40,289 nt of DNA from an uncultured Pirellulaceae bacterium (GTDB lineage Bacteria > Planctomycetota > Planctomycetia > Pirellulales > Pirellulaceae): assembly GCA_938091115.1 (NCBI GenBank), contig CALKNI010000120.1, forward strand, positions 1 to 40,289, written 5' to 3'. The first letter of the stretch is position 1; each line of letters opens with the position of its first letter. The translations under genes were made by a program, and so were the position numbers. This document shows positions 1 to 9,416 of this stretch, piece by piece. The notes beneath the pieces were generated by a model. That model made no database searches, had not been told where the DNA came from, and saw nothing but the letters and a program-made list of their open reading frames with translations.

Positions 1-1214
1 TTATCAGCCTCAAAGTGTTGATCATAGACTCCGTAATCATGATACGCAATTTTTTTCGCTAGGCGATAGGCCCAACTTCGCTCGGGAATTGGTTTTAAGC
101 TCGGGGAATACTGGGATGGATGTGGTTGTGTTGCACGCAATTCAGCGATGGCTGACTTTCGTGCAGTTGAGTCCTTTGCCCCGTGTTTTTCAGCGAGGGA
201 TTCAATTAAGTCGGGACGTTCAAGGACAATACAGCCACGCGTATTTTTGGCGGCTGTCTTTCTAAAGTCAGTTAAGAACTCAGATTCATTAAACACCTGA
301 TCGAGCGGCCGTTCATCGTGAATCGATTCCTTCGCGAATTGAATAATTGGGCAAGGTTCAATGTCGCCCCAGGGGTTAATGTGATGGGTGAATCCAGTAG
401 CTGCAGGACAGAGAGCTTTTCCGTCTGCGTCGTAATAGGCATCGATGACAATGATAGGTTTTTTGCATCGCATGTCGACTACGAATTGTCTTGCTGTCCG
501 TTGTTGTTCGGGGGTCAGTGCTAATTCTGGAGCGGGATCAGGCCCCATTGGACGGTAAACGTGATACCAGGTGTAAAGGACGCCCATCTCAATCAGGCGG
601 TCGACCCACTCTTCACGGAGGAGTTCTTCAAAGTTAGTTTGACATAAACTCGTGCAAACACCTGTCATGACTTTGTTGTTTAAGCAGTTTTGCAATCCAT
701 TCATCGTTGCCGAGAGTACACCTGACTTACCTCGTCGCTGATCGCTAATAATTTCCGTGCCTTCGACACTGATCAAAGGCGTCACATTGCCACAGCGACG
801 TAATCGTTTAGCGACTTCATCGGTAATGAAATGTCCGTTGGTGAACACTTGAAAGTAAACGTCTGGGTGCGCCTCAAGAATTTCAAATAATTCTTTGTGC
901 ATGAATGGCTCGCCCCCAAGCAATCCGAAAAATGAGTTCCCCTGTTTCTTGGCTGAACCGATCATGCGGTTCATGGCCTCAACATCAATCTTGCTCTGTT
1001 TCGATGCGACATCGACCCAGCAACCGGTGCATCGCAAATTGCAACTGTTGATGATCGAGATGTAGAGGTAGGGTGGGAAGAACTTACCGTTTTTTAAACG
1101 CTTTTTGTGTTTTTGCACGCTTCGCCAACCTTTGAATCCCATGTTCCATACCAGTTTCCAAAGCAGCCGTTTGTCCGTTTCGAGCAACATACGTTTGGCT
1201 AATCGAAGATACAT
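1..1214 (-). CDS. Radical SAM protein with SPASM-like C-terminal cysteines (3' end cut by window edge)
   Basis: About 404 residues are visible and the C-terminus lies beyond base 1. Residues 58-65 read CNLRCTGC, the C-x3-C-x2-C motif that binds the [4Fe-4S] cluster used to cleave S-adenosylmethionine. It is preceded by a beta strand (PYLYISIINS) and followed by GGEP at about residues 100-103, a typical second radical SAM motif. Further on, cysteines in ALCPAATGFTHHINPWGDIE, PCPIIQ and TRGCIVLERP look like an auxiliary-cluster region of SPASM type. The ATG at 1214 follows a weak GGA; a second ATG lies at about 1190. The frame stays open upstream to about 1323 but offers no better start. The gene lies downstream of the glycosyltransferase on the same strand. 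The substrate cannot be told from sequence. Confidence 0.85.
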   Translation of the reverse strand, partial: MYLRLAKRMLLETDKRLLWKLVWNMGFKGWRSVQKHKKRLKNGKFFPPYLYISIINSCNLRCTGCWVDVASKQSKIDVEAMNRMIGSAKKQGNSFFGLLGGEPFMHKELFEILEAHPDVYFQVFTNGHFITDEVAKRLRRCGNVTPLISVEGTEIISDQRRGKSGVLSATMNGLQNCLNNKVMTGVCTSLCQTNFEELLREEWVDRLIEMGVLYTWYHVYRPMGPDPAPELALTPEQQRTARQFVVDMRCKKPIIVIDAYYDADGKALCPAATGFTHHINPWGDIEPCPIIQFAKESIHDERPLDQVFNESEFLTDFRKTAAKNTRGCIVLERPDLIESLAEKHGAKDSTARKSAIAELRATQPHPSQYSPSLKPIPERSWAYRLAKKIAYHDYGVYDQHFEAD

Positions 1215-1501
1215 TTTCTGTTCCGTTGGAAATTCAGTTTGTTGCCGTCCTACCAGTTTATTGGGAAAGCAAAAGGGAAGGATGAAAGATTGAGAGCTAG
1301 CTAAGCAAATCAAACCAGTTGATCAAAGTTTGCTTGGTCTAGTCCAGTATAACCGGCATTGGAAAGTTTCACACTCACTACGGAGCTCTGTCCTAGCTGG
1401 GAAAACCGCATCATGGTGGGATATTTCACCGATCATCGGCAAGTTAGTAACCGATTTGCTCGAAAGTTGATTTGAATTGCTGCCGATGAGGAGCGTTTCT
1501 C

Positions 1502-2458
1502 TTAGGCGGCGCGACGCGAGGTCGACAACTCTGAGGCCTCGGAGGGCGAGGCTTGAAATGGTAGTTCCAAAGGGAGCAGCGATTGGTTGTGTGCGGCGAG
1601 TTTTGCCAAATAGTCACCCTGTTCACGGTCTTCTCGTCGATGCAATACCGCTGATACTCGACCGCCTGCTTGTCTGAGTCGCCATGGTTGAAGCGGGGCA
1701 CTGAGGAAGTCCCAAGCGATTAACGAAGCAGTCCGCAAAACCGAACCGCCATCGATGCCTTGACGGCGATACGTTCGCTGGGCTGATCGACCGTGCGGTA
1801 ATTTCTGTTCGCAGGTGATGAGCCCCATTCGTTCTATTTCCAAATTGGTTTCCGGACTGAAGTGGGTTCCCATCCCGATTGTTCGAAGGCTCATCGCAAT
1901 TTCTTGATCGAGAAAGACTGAACTGAGGTTTTCAGAAATAGGATGAATTTGCTCAACAGCCGATCGACGATAGAACGCCGCCCATGACGTCGGACCAAGG
2001 GGAGAGACACGTTTCAATTTGGCGGGAGTCGTCCGCCACCGTGCCCCTGCCATCTTCCTTTGGAAACCAATTCCAGTCTCGACGCCAGCAGTAACTATTT
2101 TGTGAGGCTCGATAGGAGTGGTGATCAGTGGGGAGACGCTGGCAATATTAGGTTTCTTAAATGCGTCTTGGACCGTCGATTCCCAATCCGAGGGCAGTTC
2201 AATTCCGGGGCGGATAAACGCTAGGAGATCGCCAGTAGAAAGGCTGACGCCGCGATTAAACATCGCAATCAAATCAGAACTCTGCTCAGTGGATGCGAAA
2301 GTAATTTCGTCGCTTAACCCGTGGGGATCCTGGTAGGTTCCATCATGAATGACAAGTATTTCGCTATTGGGTGACCGATTTCGTAAAATCGAGGCGAGCG
2401 TTTGATCGAATAAGCGTTCGTCACCCATCAGTGGGATAATGATAGAAAACCGTGGCAT
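1502..2458 (-). CDS. Family 2 glycosyltransferase
   Basis: 318 residues with a GT-A fold N-terminus. It opens with MPRFSIIIPLMGDE, a Rossmann-like first strand, followed by EILVIHDGTYQD and a region with FNRGVSLSTGDLLAFIRPGI, which matches the pattern of GT2 enzymes in which an N-x-G helix is followed by G-x-x-L/I-x-F. The usual D-x-D is replaced here by IRPG, so metal binding and activity may be altered. A conserved-looking block, FLDQEIAMSLRTIGMG, comes later and resembles the acceptor-side E-D/D-x-E region. The protein probably acts in the cytoplasm on surface polysaccharide; donor and acceptor are unknown. The radical SAM gene lies downstream on the same strand after 287 bases. Confidence 0.75.
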   Translation of the reverse strand: MPRFSIIIPLMGDERLFDQTLASILRNRSPNSEILVIHDGTYQDPHGLSDEITFASTEQSSDLIAMFNRGVSLSTGDLLAFIRPGIELPSDWESTVQDAFKKPNIASVSPLITTPIEPHKIVTAGVETGIGFQRKMAGARWRTTPAKLKRVSPLGPTSWAAFYRRSAVEQIHPISENLSSVFLDQEIAMSLRTIGMGTHFSPETNLEIERMGLITCEQKLPHGRSAQRTYRRQGIDGGSVLRTASLIAWDFLSAPLQPWRLRQAGGRVSAVLHRREDREQGDYLAKLAAHNQSLLPLELPFQASPSEASELSTSRRAA

Positions 2459-2618
2459 TTTTTAGCCCTGAGTCAGGTTCTAGGGGGCGAATGAACATCG
2501 CGTCGTAAGCGAGAAGCAAGCATCTGATTGCTGTCATCGGGTCCTAACGCAAAGGAAATCGAAAAAAAATATTTAGATTCGGATTGCCGCATTGATAGCA
2601 CCGATTTTATTACGGAAT

Positions 2619-3617
2619 TTAGGGTTTTCGTTGAAGTTTAAAGTTTTGGGATTTGGCTAGAGCGGTTCGTAATTTTTGGGTGACTAGCAAACCAAAAATA
2701 ATAAGAAATCCTCCTAACATTTGGATGCCGGTAATTTTTTCATGAAGCGGGGAGAGCCACGCGGCTGCTAAAGCGATCAGAGGTACCAGATTTTGGAAAA
2801 CAGAGGCGTGCGAAGCTCCCAGTTTATGAACCCCGTAATTCCACATGGCATACGCGAGGCCCGTTGAAAAGATCCCCGAATATCCAATGCAGAATAAAAT
2901 CGAAGGTTGATTAAGGTCGCGAAATCCATCGGTCTGGACAAACCATGCCATTAAGTAGTGAATCGGAAGAGTGCCAACGGTCGCGTAGAACGCTAATTGA
3001 ATGGGTGTAATCGATTTCATTAAGGGGCGACTGATAATTACTCCCGTCGACCATGCAAGTGCTGCAATAAGAATGATTACGTTGCCGATCAGATTTTCAT
3101 TTGAGAAATCGATGCCACCGCTCTGGAGAGTTATGACGAGCGTGCCGACGAAGGTAATTGCCAATCCGATCCATATTTTTTTTAAGTTCTCACCGAGAAA
3201 AATGAAGGCAAGCAATGCGGTCCACATCGGAATCGATGACATGATCAATGCCGAGTCACCCGCGGTTGTACGATCCATACCGATCGCGAATAAAATTTGA
3301 TAGAAGCCACCTGAGAGCAGGCCAAAGGCGATGACGACTCCCCATTTTTTTGCAGAAGAGTTAGGTGGTTTTGGATTTAGGGTCGGCTCAAATTCAATGT
3401 TTCGGCGCCGGTGCTCTAGCCAAACACAGACTCCGAGGGTCATTGCAGAGAGAGAGAGTCGAACTGAATTGAACGCAAATGGATCGATCATCGAGATCCC
3501 CATTTTCATCACCGCCATATTGATACCCCAAATCAGGGCAACAAGTAACAAACTGATGTCGGCCAGTCGGTTGGATGGCGTTCGAAATGGCTCAGAGTTT
3601 TTGATGACAGATCTCAA
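2619..3617 (-). CDS. EamA/DMT-superfamily transporter (drug/metabolite exporter type)
   Basis: 332 residues with about ten hydrophobic segments arranged as two similar five-helix halves, which is the hallmark of the EamA (DUF6) family of inner-membrane carriers. The first helix contains LLLVALIWGINMAVMKMG, typical of EamA N-termini (W-G-x-N-x-x-x-x-K). The end of half one carries FIFLGENLKKIW, and half two ends LSPLHEKITGIQMLGGFLII, both matching the family's F-L-G/L-x-E-x-x-x-x-Q pattern before a last helix. The start is a TTG at 3617; no ATG occurs before residue 34, which lies inside helix 1. The substrate is unknown. The gene is divergent from thyA. Confidence 0.85.
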   Translation of the reverse strand: MRSVIKNSEPFRTPSNRLADISLLLVALIWGINMAVMKMGISMIDPFAFNSVRLSLSAMTLGVCVWLEHRRRNIEFEPTLNPKPPNSSAKKWGVVIAFGLLSGGFYQILFAIGMDRTTAGDSALIMSSIPMWTALLAFIFLGENLKKIWIGLAITFVGTLVITLQSGGIDFSNENLIGNVIILIAALAWSTGVIISRPLMKSITPIQLAFYATVGTLPIHYLMAWFVQTDGFRDLNQPSILFCIGYSGIFSTGLAYAMWNYGVHKLGASHASVFQNLVPLIALAAAWLSPLHEKITGIQMLGGFLIIFGLLVTQKLRTALAKSQNFKLQRKP

Positions 3618-3854
3618 TGGATGACGCGGGGGAAGGTTCGTTCAGCAATGGCGGAGATCCCTTTGGACTTCGAAATAGTTAGGAATTTCTACGCTGAATG
3701 ATCATAGAGCCTCGGTGGGATTCCTCGTAGGAGGCAAGCAAATACAGCAGAAGGTCTTTAAAATTTTGAAATAATGGGTGTTTTCAGGCAGTGCGTCAGT
3801 TTAGAGGGAATTGCCGGGCTTGAATCCTTCAACTTCAAACCATACAAAATGGTG

Positions 3855-4649
3855 ATGCAACAATACTTAGACCTTCTTCGACATATTCTTGACCACGGAG
3901 TTGAGAAAACCGATCGCACCGGAACCGGAACGAAAAGCGTTTTTGGCTACCAGATGCGTTTCGATCTACGGGATTCATTCCCGATGGTCACTACGAAAAA
4001 ACTGCATTTTAAGAGTATTATTCACGAACTTCTTTGGTTTTTAAGCGGTGATACGAATGTCCGCTATTTACAGGAAAACGGCGTTCGAATCTGGAATGAA
4101 TGGGCGGATGAAAATGGTGAACTGGGGCCAGTCTATGGATCGCAGTGGCGAAGTTGGCAAGGGGCGGACGGAAAGACCGTTGATCAAATTGCGGAAGTAA
4201 TTCATGAGATTCAAAATAATCCAGACTCGCGGCGTTTGATCGTGAGTGCCTGGAATGTGGCTGAAATTCCAAAAATGCAATTACCCCCCTGCCATGCTTT
4301 TTTTCAGTTTTATGTAGCCAACGGTGAACTGTCTTGTCAGCTTTATCAACGAAGTGCAGATGTCTTTCTGGGAGTGCCGTTTAATATTGGCTCTTATGCA
4401 GCATTGACTTGCATGGTGGCACAGGTTACCGGGTTAAAAGCTGGTGATTTTGTACACACACTTGGAGACGCCCATCTCTATTCGAATCATCTTGAGCAAG
4501 TGGATTTGCAGTTGTCTCGTGAGCCCAAGCAGTTGCCAAAAATTTCGATCAATGAAAATGTAAAATCAATCTTTGATTTTAAGTTTGAGGATTTTGAGCT
4601 GTTGAATTATGAAGCTCATCCTCATATCAAGGGTAAGGTTGCGGTTTAA
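3855..4649 (+). CDS. thyA: Thymidylate synthase
   Basis: Converts dUMP to dTMP using 5,10-methylenetetrahydrofolate and releases dihydrofolate. The protein is 264 residues from the ATG at 3855, the same length as the E. coli enzyme, and it aligns throughout. Visible motifs include the DRTGTGT phosphate-binding loop, GPVYGSQWR, the catalytic cysteine in [12 protein letters not shown], the dUMP-binding [18 protein letters not shown], and HLYSNH. The frame is open upstream to 3774 and another ATG lies at 3849, but the sequence before 3855 has no family similarity. folA follows immediately and regenerates the folate cofactor, so the two are very probably co-transcribed. Confidence 0.97.
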   Translation: MQQYLDLLRHILDHGVEKTDRTGTGTKSVFGYQMRFDLRDSFPMVTTKKLHFKSIIHELLWFLSGDTNVRYLQENGVRIWNEWADENGELGPVYGSQWRSWQGADGKTVDQIAEVIHEIQNNPDSRRLIVSAWNVAEIPKMQLPPCHAFFQFYVANGELSCQLYQRSADVFLGVPFNIGSYAALTCMVAQVTGLKAGDFVHTLGDAHLYSNHLEQVDLQLSREPKQLPKISINENVKSIFDFKFEDFELLNYEAHPHIKGKVAV

Positions 4650-4688
4650 TTGCGTTCAGCGATTGCAGAATCGAAATGGGTAGGGTCG

Positions 4689-5177
4689 ATGAATAAATTA
4701 GCAATGATCGTGGCGGCGTCCGAGAATAAAGTGATCGGAGTCAACGGAGATCTGCCGTGGCGGTTGTCTGCCGATTTGAAGCGATTCAAACGCCTGACGA
4801 TGGGTCATCACATTATTATGGGACGAAAAACCTACGACTCCATTGGTCGACTGTTGCCCGGGCGAACCACGGTCATCGTAACCCGCCAATCTGATTTTGT
4901 TTGCGCTGGTGCATTGATCGCAAATTCAATTGAGGAAGCAATTGCCTTGTGCGGAGAAGACGACCTGCCGTTTGTAACAGGTGGCGCGGAAATTTACCGG
5001 CTTGCGATTCCGTTTGTTAGCGAACTCCACCTCACCCGCGTGCACACTGAAATCGATGGTGACACGAAATTGCCCGAAATTGAGTGGGCTGATTGGAATC
5101 TTGTCGAAGAATCCTGTTTTCAAAAAGATGAAAAGAATAGTTTCGATTATTCTTTTCAGACATTCACAAGATCTTAA
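4689..5177 (+). CDS. folA: Dihydrofolate reductase
   Basis: Reduces dihydrofolate, the product of ThyA, to tetrahydrofolate with NADPH. From the ATG at 4689 the protein has 162 residues (E. coli 159). It shows IVAASENKVIGVNGDLPW (N-terminal strand and Met20-like loop), the acidic substrate-binding residue in LSADLKRFK, MGRKTYDSIG for NADPH, LPGRTTVIVTR, and VTGGAEIYRLAIP with the G-G motif. A TTG directly abutting the thyA stop codon at 4650 is in the same frame and would add 13 residues. The ATG fits the family better and follows a G-rich stretch. Forms a two-gene unit with thyA. Confidence 0.96.
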   Translation: MNKLAMIVAASENKVIGVNGDLPWRLSADLKRFKRLTMGHHIIMGRKTYDSIGRLLPGRTTVIVTRQSDFVCAGALIANSIEEAIALCGEDDLPFVTGGAEIYRLAIPFVSELHLTRVHTEIDGDTKLPEIEWADWNLVEESCFQKDEKNSFDYSFQTFTRS

Positions 5178-5398
5178 CTCTGGTAGTTGCAGGATTTTGG
5201 CAAGATTGGACGCCACTATTCAGGTCAATCTATGAGTCAATTGGTGAACGAATTCACCTTCACGATTGAATCGCCTCCGCCCTACCGTTTTCCCGGTTAA
5301 TCAGCATCTGAGAATTCACTTTGAGTACAATGGATGGCGACCCACAAGTTGGGTTGATTGTTGCCGAAAAATTATTTTACTTGATTTGGTTATTCACC

Positions 5399-8300
5399 AT
5401 GCTTCTACACTTTACGTTTGTTTTGGCCACGGCTCTGGGGCTTGTTTTTAGTTTTGGTGATTTGGCGCAGGCACAGCCAACTGTTAAGGGGGATGCTCAA
5501 CAGTCTTTTTTCGAATCTTTGTCGTTTCGATCTTTAGGTCCCTATCGCGGCGGGCGATCGGCAGCAACTTCGGGAGTTGCTGATAATCCGATGCTGTATT
5601 ACATGGGAGCTGCGGGAGGGGGAGTCTGGAAGACTGAGGACGCCGGGTCAAGTTGGGAGAACATTTCAGATGGGTTTTTTGGAGGATCCATCGGTGCGAT
5701 TGCCGTCTCCCCTTCTAATCCGAATGTAATTTATGTGGGTGGTGGTGAGGTCACCGTCCGCGGAAATGTTTCTCATGGCAATGGCGTTTGGAAATCTCTC
5801 GATGGCGGCAAGTCTTGGAAACAGATGGGTCTGGAAGACTCCCGTCGTATTCCTCGCATTCGTATCCATCCGACTAATCCAGATGTCGTCTATGCAGCAG
5901 TCCTCGGGCATTTGTTTGGAGCGAATCAGGAACGCGGAGTTTTTAAGAGTGTCGATGGTGGCACGACTTGGAAGCGAGTCTTATTTGTCAATGAAGAGGT
6001 TGGCGCAGTTGATTTGATAATGGATCCACAGAGTTCAAATGTTCTCTTCGCTACTACTTGGAAGATTAAGCGAACACCTTTCAGTCTCGAAAGCGGCGGC
6101 GAGGGTTCAGGTATTTGGAAGAGTATCGACAGCGGAGATACGTGGGCGGAGATAACTCGCAACGATGGACTGCCAGAGGGAACGGTAGGAATCTGTGGTG
6201 TGGCCGTCTCGCCAGTTGATTCCAATCGCGTGTGGGCAATGGTAGAGGCCCAAGATGGTGGTCTTTTTCGAAGCGATAACGGAGGTGAATCCTGGATTCG
6301 CGTAAATGACGAGCGTAAATTGCGGCAACGAGCTTGGTATTACACCCGAGTCTATGCCGGGCCAGAGAATATTGATGAAGTGTATGTCTTGAATGTTCGA
6401 TTTTGGAGATCTAGCGACGCGGGGAAGTCGTTTGATTCGATTTCAACTCCTCATGGTGATCATCATGATTTGTGGATCGCCCCCAATGATCCCCAACGCA
6501 TGGCAGTAGCGGATGACGGGGGTGTGCAGATCTCTATGAACCGAGGAAAAACTTGGTCGACTTATGAAAATCAACCGACTGCCCAGTTTTATCGCGTCAC
6601 TACCGATAATCATTTTCCGTATCGAATTTATGGTGCCCAGCAGGACAATTCTACGGTACGTCTGTTGAGCCGGACGGGTGGGCGAAGTATCGGGGAGCGA
6701 GACTGGATGCCGACGGCAGGTGGTGAGAGTGGATTTATTGCGCCTGATCCAAAGGACCCGGAGATTGTGTATGGCGGTTCTTACGGCGGTTATTTGACTC
6801 GGGTCAACCATCGAACGCAGGAGACTCGCAATATTCACGTTTGGCCAGACAATCCAATGGGGCACGGGGCGGGTGACGGCAAGTACCGGTTTCAGTGGAA
6901 TTTTCCGATCTTCTTTTCGAGGCATGATTCAAAAGTGCTGTATACCGCTGGCAACGTGTTGTTTAAGACAACCAATGGTGGGGATAGCTGGAAGAGAATC
7001 AGTGGTGATTTAACGAGGAACGATCCGTCCAAGTTGGGTTCGTCTGGGGGGCCAATTACCCAAGACAACACAAGTGTCGAGTATTACTGCACGATTTTTT
7101 CGGCGTGCGAATCCGCAATCGAGAAAGATGTTTTGTGGGCAGGTTCGGATGATGGGCTATTGCACGTGACGCGTGATGGCGGAAAGAAATGGAAAAATGT
7201 TACACCGCCTGAATTGCCAGAGTGGTCTCAGATCAATTCGATTGAACCGCACCCCACGTTGCCGGGCGGCCTTTATTTGGCCGCTACTCGATATAAGCTC
7301 GATGACTTTAAACCGTACCTGTTTAAGACCGAAGACTACGGTCAGTCCTGGACGGCAATCAGTGACGGAATAGACCGTCAAGCGTTCACTCGTGTGGTCC
7401 GAGCCGATCCAGCTCGAAGGGGATTGTTGTATGCCGGAACCGAATCGGGGCTCTACATTTCATTTGATGACGGCAATTATTGGAGTCCGTTCCAGTGTAA
7501 TTTGCCGATCGTTCCCATCACTGATCTCGCTGTTAAAAACGGAGATTTGATCGTAGCAACACAGGGTCGGTCATTTTGGTTGATGGATGACCTTAGTCCT
7601 ATTCATCAATGGACGCCCGAGTTAATCGACAAAGAGATGCAGTTGTTCGAGTCGCGGCCAACCTTTCGAATGCGTGGCGGTGGTAGCAAGTCTCCAGGAA
7701 GAACCGCTGGTCAGAATGCCCTCGCAGGAGTGCCGATTCGGTTTTATGTCAAAGATGTGCCGAACGGGAAAACGCAAACGGAACTGCAATTGCTCGCTCC
7801 CTCTGGTGATGTAATTCAGACCTTTAGTACGAAGCCAGATCTTGATCGCAAACAAAAGAAGCTCAACATGGTGGCGGGGTTCAATGAACTGCGATGGGAT
7901 ATGAGGTATCCCGACGCCGAAACATTCGAGGGCCTGGTACTTTGGGGTGGTGGTACGAGAGGCCCCATCGCTGTTCCCGGGATCTACCAAGCGAAATTAA
8001 CCGTCTCAAAACCTGTTTCGGATGAAGGAGTGTCGACTTCGACTGAAAATATTATTTTCAGTCAGACCATCGATTTCAAAATTGAGAAAGATCCAAGGTC
8101 ATCGGCCACGCCTGGTGATTTTCAGGCTCAATTCAAGTTTTTGATTGGGGTACGTGACAAACTGAGTGAGATTCATCTGGCAATTAAAAGTACACGCGAT
8201 ATTCGTGAACAGTTGAAGGGTCTCCGCGATAGGCTAGAAAAAGCAGGGGGTAACGAGGAGCTGGTGGAGAAAGCCAAAAATCTAGATCGTGAGCTTTTGG

Positions 8301-8578
8301 AGGTTGAGCAAGCGCTTTACCAAACAAAAAACGAAAGCCCTCAAGATCCGCTGAACTACCCGATTCGGCTCAATAACCGCTTAAGTGGTCTCGTTGGCGT
8401 CGTCAGTAACGGTGACAATCGGCCAACCCGACAGTCGATTGCGGTTCGTAATGAGTTGATCGAAGAGATCGACGGGTTGTTAACGACACAAAAAGAGGTT
8501 CTCGACCAGGGAATCAAGAAATTTAACGAGGCTGTGCGCAAGGCGAGCATCCCCGCCATTTTTACCAAGGTACCGTAG
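5399..8578 (+). CDS. Large secreted BNR/Asp-box beta-propeller protein (sortilin/VPS10-like)
   Basis: About 1059 residues. A signal peptide is visible (MLLHFTFVLATALGLVFSF, likely cleaved near AQAQ), so the protein is exported. The first two thirds carry at least ten Asp-box motifs of the S/T-x-D-x-G-x-x-W type, for example TEDAGSSW, SLDGGKSW, SVDGGTTW, SIDSGDTW, SDNGGESW, TTNGGDSW, TRDGGKKW and TEDYGQSW, which form bladed beta-propellers as in sialidases and sortilin. A beta-rich region follows (about residues 750-890), and then a charged coiled coil (about 920-1000). No sialidase arginine triad or FRIP motif was recognised, so enzyme activity is doubtful. The frame is open from TTG 5321 and ATG 5330; 5399 was chosen because it gives a compact signal peptide. 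Function unknown. Confidence 0.85.
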   Translation: MLLHFTFVLATALGLVFSFGDLAQAQPTVKGDAQQSFFESLSFRSLGPYRGGRSAATSGVADNPMLYYMGAAGGGVWKTEDAGSSWENISDGFFGGSIGAIAVSPSNPNVIYVGGGEVTVRGNVSHGNGVWKSLDGGKSWKQMGLEDSRRIPRIRIHPTNPDVVYAAVLGHLFGANQERGVFKSVDGGTTWKRVLFVNEEVGAVDLIMDPQSSNVLFATTWKIKRTPFSLESGGEGSGIWKSIDSGDTWAEITRNDGLPEGTVGICGVAVSPVDSNRVWAMVEAQDGGLFRSDNGGESWIRVNDERKLRQRAWYYTRVYAGPENIDEVYVLNVRFWRSSDAGKSFDSISTPHGDHHDLWIAPNDPQRMAVADDGGVQISMNRGKTWSTYENQPTAQFYRVTTDNHFPYRIYGAQQDNSTVRLLSRTGGRSIGERDWMPTAGGESGFIAPDPKDPEIVYGGSYGGYLTRVNHRTQETRNIHVWPDNPMGHGAGDGKYRFQWNFPIFFSRHDSKVLYTAGNVLFKTTNGGDSWKRISGDLTRNDPSKLGSSGGPITQDNTSVEYYCTIFSACESAIEKDVLWAGSDDGLLHVTRDGGKKWKNVTPPELPEWSQINSIEPHPTLPGGLYLAATRYKLDDFKPYLFKTEDYGQSWTAISDGIDRQAFTRVVRADPARRGLLYAGTESGLYISFDDGNYWSPFQCNLPIVPITDLAVKNGDLIVATQGRSFWLMDDLSPIHQWTPELIDKEMQLFESRPTFRMRGGGSKSPGRTAGQNALAGVPIRFYVKDVPNGKTQTELQLLAPSGDVIQTFSTKPDLDRKQKKLNMVAGFNELRWDMRYPDAETFEGLVLWGGGTRGPIAVPGIYQAKLTVSKPVSDEGVSTSTENIIFSQTIDFKIEKDPRSSATPGDFQAQFKFLIGVRDKLSEIHLAIKSTRDIREQLKGLRDRLEKAGGNEELVEKAKNLDRELLEVEQALYQTKNESPQDPLNYPIRLNNRLSGLVGVVSNGDNRPTRQSIAVRNELIEEIDGLLTTQKEVLDQGIKKFNEAVRKASIPAIFTKVP

Positions 8579-9012
8579 GCTGGTTGCGATCAAAGAACGT
8601 TTGCTCCGATATTTACGGTTGTTTTGCAACCTGAGGGCGTTCAACTGCTCCCCTCTGTAGGACTTTCGAATTGGGAAACGTTGCTGAGCTTTCGGAAGGC
8701 GAACTAAGAGCAATTTTAAGCGGGATACCGGAATTGCATGAATTGCCCAACAATTTAGTGTATTTACGACGTTTCCGAGAATTCTCAAGCGTTTCGCGCT
8801 AGGGAGACCCTGCGGGTGGTGCGAAGTCCGCCGATTGAGGTGAAGATTAGAGAGAACAGTAATCTGACGCGTTTCCATAATTCACCATCTATTCTCGATG
8901 AATTTTCGGCTCAGAAGTGATTTGGATTTGTTCGAAATTCTCGATCGCTCTACAATTGGGGGAATCACAATCCCGGGAGTAAACCTCTTGTGCAATCAAT
9001 AAAAATTTCGAA
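8579..9012 (+). other. Intergenic region, 434 bases
   Basis: No convincing gene. A small inverted repeat (GGTTG, five-base loop, CAACC) lies about 45 bases after the stop of the BNR protein but lacks a T run. A promoter-like pair for hpf occurs near the right end. Frames that look open here on the minus strand run antisense into the BNR gene and have no coding character. Confidence 0.5.
8928..8956 (+). promoter_or_regulatory. Possible sigma-70 promoter upstream of hpf
   Basis: TTGTTC at 8928-8933 and TACAAT at 8951-8956 are separated by 17 bases. The -10 is a 5/6 match and the -35 is weak. It would give an hpf leader of about 50 bases. This is pattern recognition only. Confidence 0.35.
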
Positions 9013-9357
9013 ATGGGGGTCAGGGTGGAAATCAAAGTTACTGCTAGACATGGCAACATGAGTGACGAGATTCAGGAAACTATGAGAGCAAAAGTTTCTA
9101 AACTCCCTAAATTTTTTGATCGGACGACAGCGATACAAGTGTTGGTGGATTTGGATCACATTGATTCTCCCAAAGTTGAGATCATTGTTTCGGCAGAAGA
9201 GACTAATGATTTCTTTGCCTCCGACACTGGTTCAAACGTGCTTGTCGCTTTAGACAGCGCGGTCTCCAAGATGGAACAACAGTTAAAAAAACATAAAGAA
9301 AAACTTATTAGTCATCGTGGGCGAGATCACAAGATTCCAGAGGAATCGGCAGAATAA
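9013..9357 (+). CDS. hpf: Ribosome hibernation promoting factor, short HPF/RaiA family
   Basis: 114 residues with the beta-alpha-beta-beta-beta-alpha pattern of the S30AE/HPF family. It opens VEIKVTARHGNMSDEIQETM, followed by VSKLPKFFDRTTAIQVLVDL, and ends in a basic helix (MEQQLKKHKEKLISHRGR). These basic residues bind the decoding region of the 30S subunit. It lacks the C-terminal dimerisation domain of long HPF, so it is of the short form. It is followed at 59 bases by a PtsN-type EIIA and then HPr, an order like the rpoN-hpf-ptsN-npr cluster of proteobacteria. The ATG at 9013 is the only good start; a GTG lies 12 bases further in. Confidence 0.92.
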   Translation: MGVRVEIKVTARHGNMSDEIQETMRAKVSKLPKFFDRTTAIQVLVDLDHIDSPKVEIIVSAEETNDFFASDTGSNVLVALDSAVSKMEQQLKKHKEKLISHRGRDHKIPEESAE

Positions 9358-9416
9358 AAATTGCTTGAAGTGAACTTATCGTCTGCAAGGCAACAAACAT
9401 ACAAAAGGAACCATTT

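Noticed and set aside
1444-1701. Minus-strand open frame overlapping the end of the glycosyltransferase gene
   Set aside because: Overlaps a well-supported gene in a different frame and has no recognisable features.
8480-8878. Minus-strand open frame at the end of the BNR gene
   Set aside because: Half of it is antisense to the BNR gene and it has no family-like sequence.
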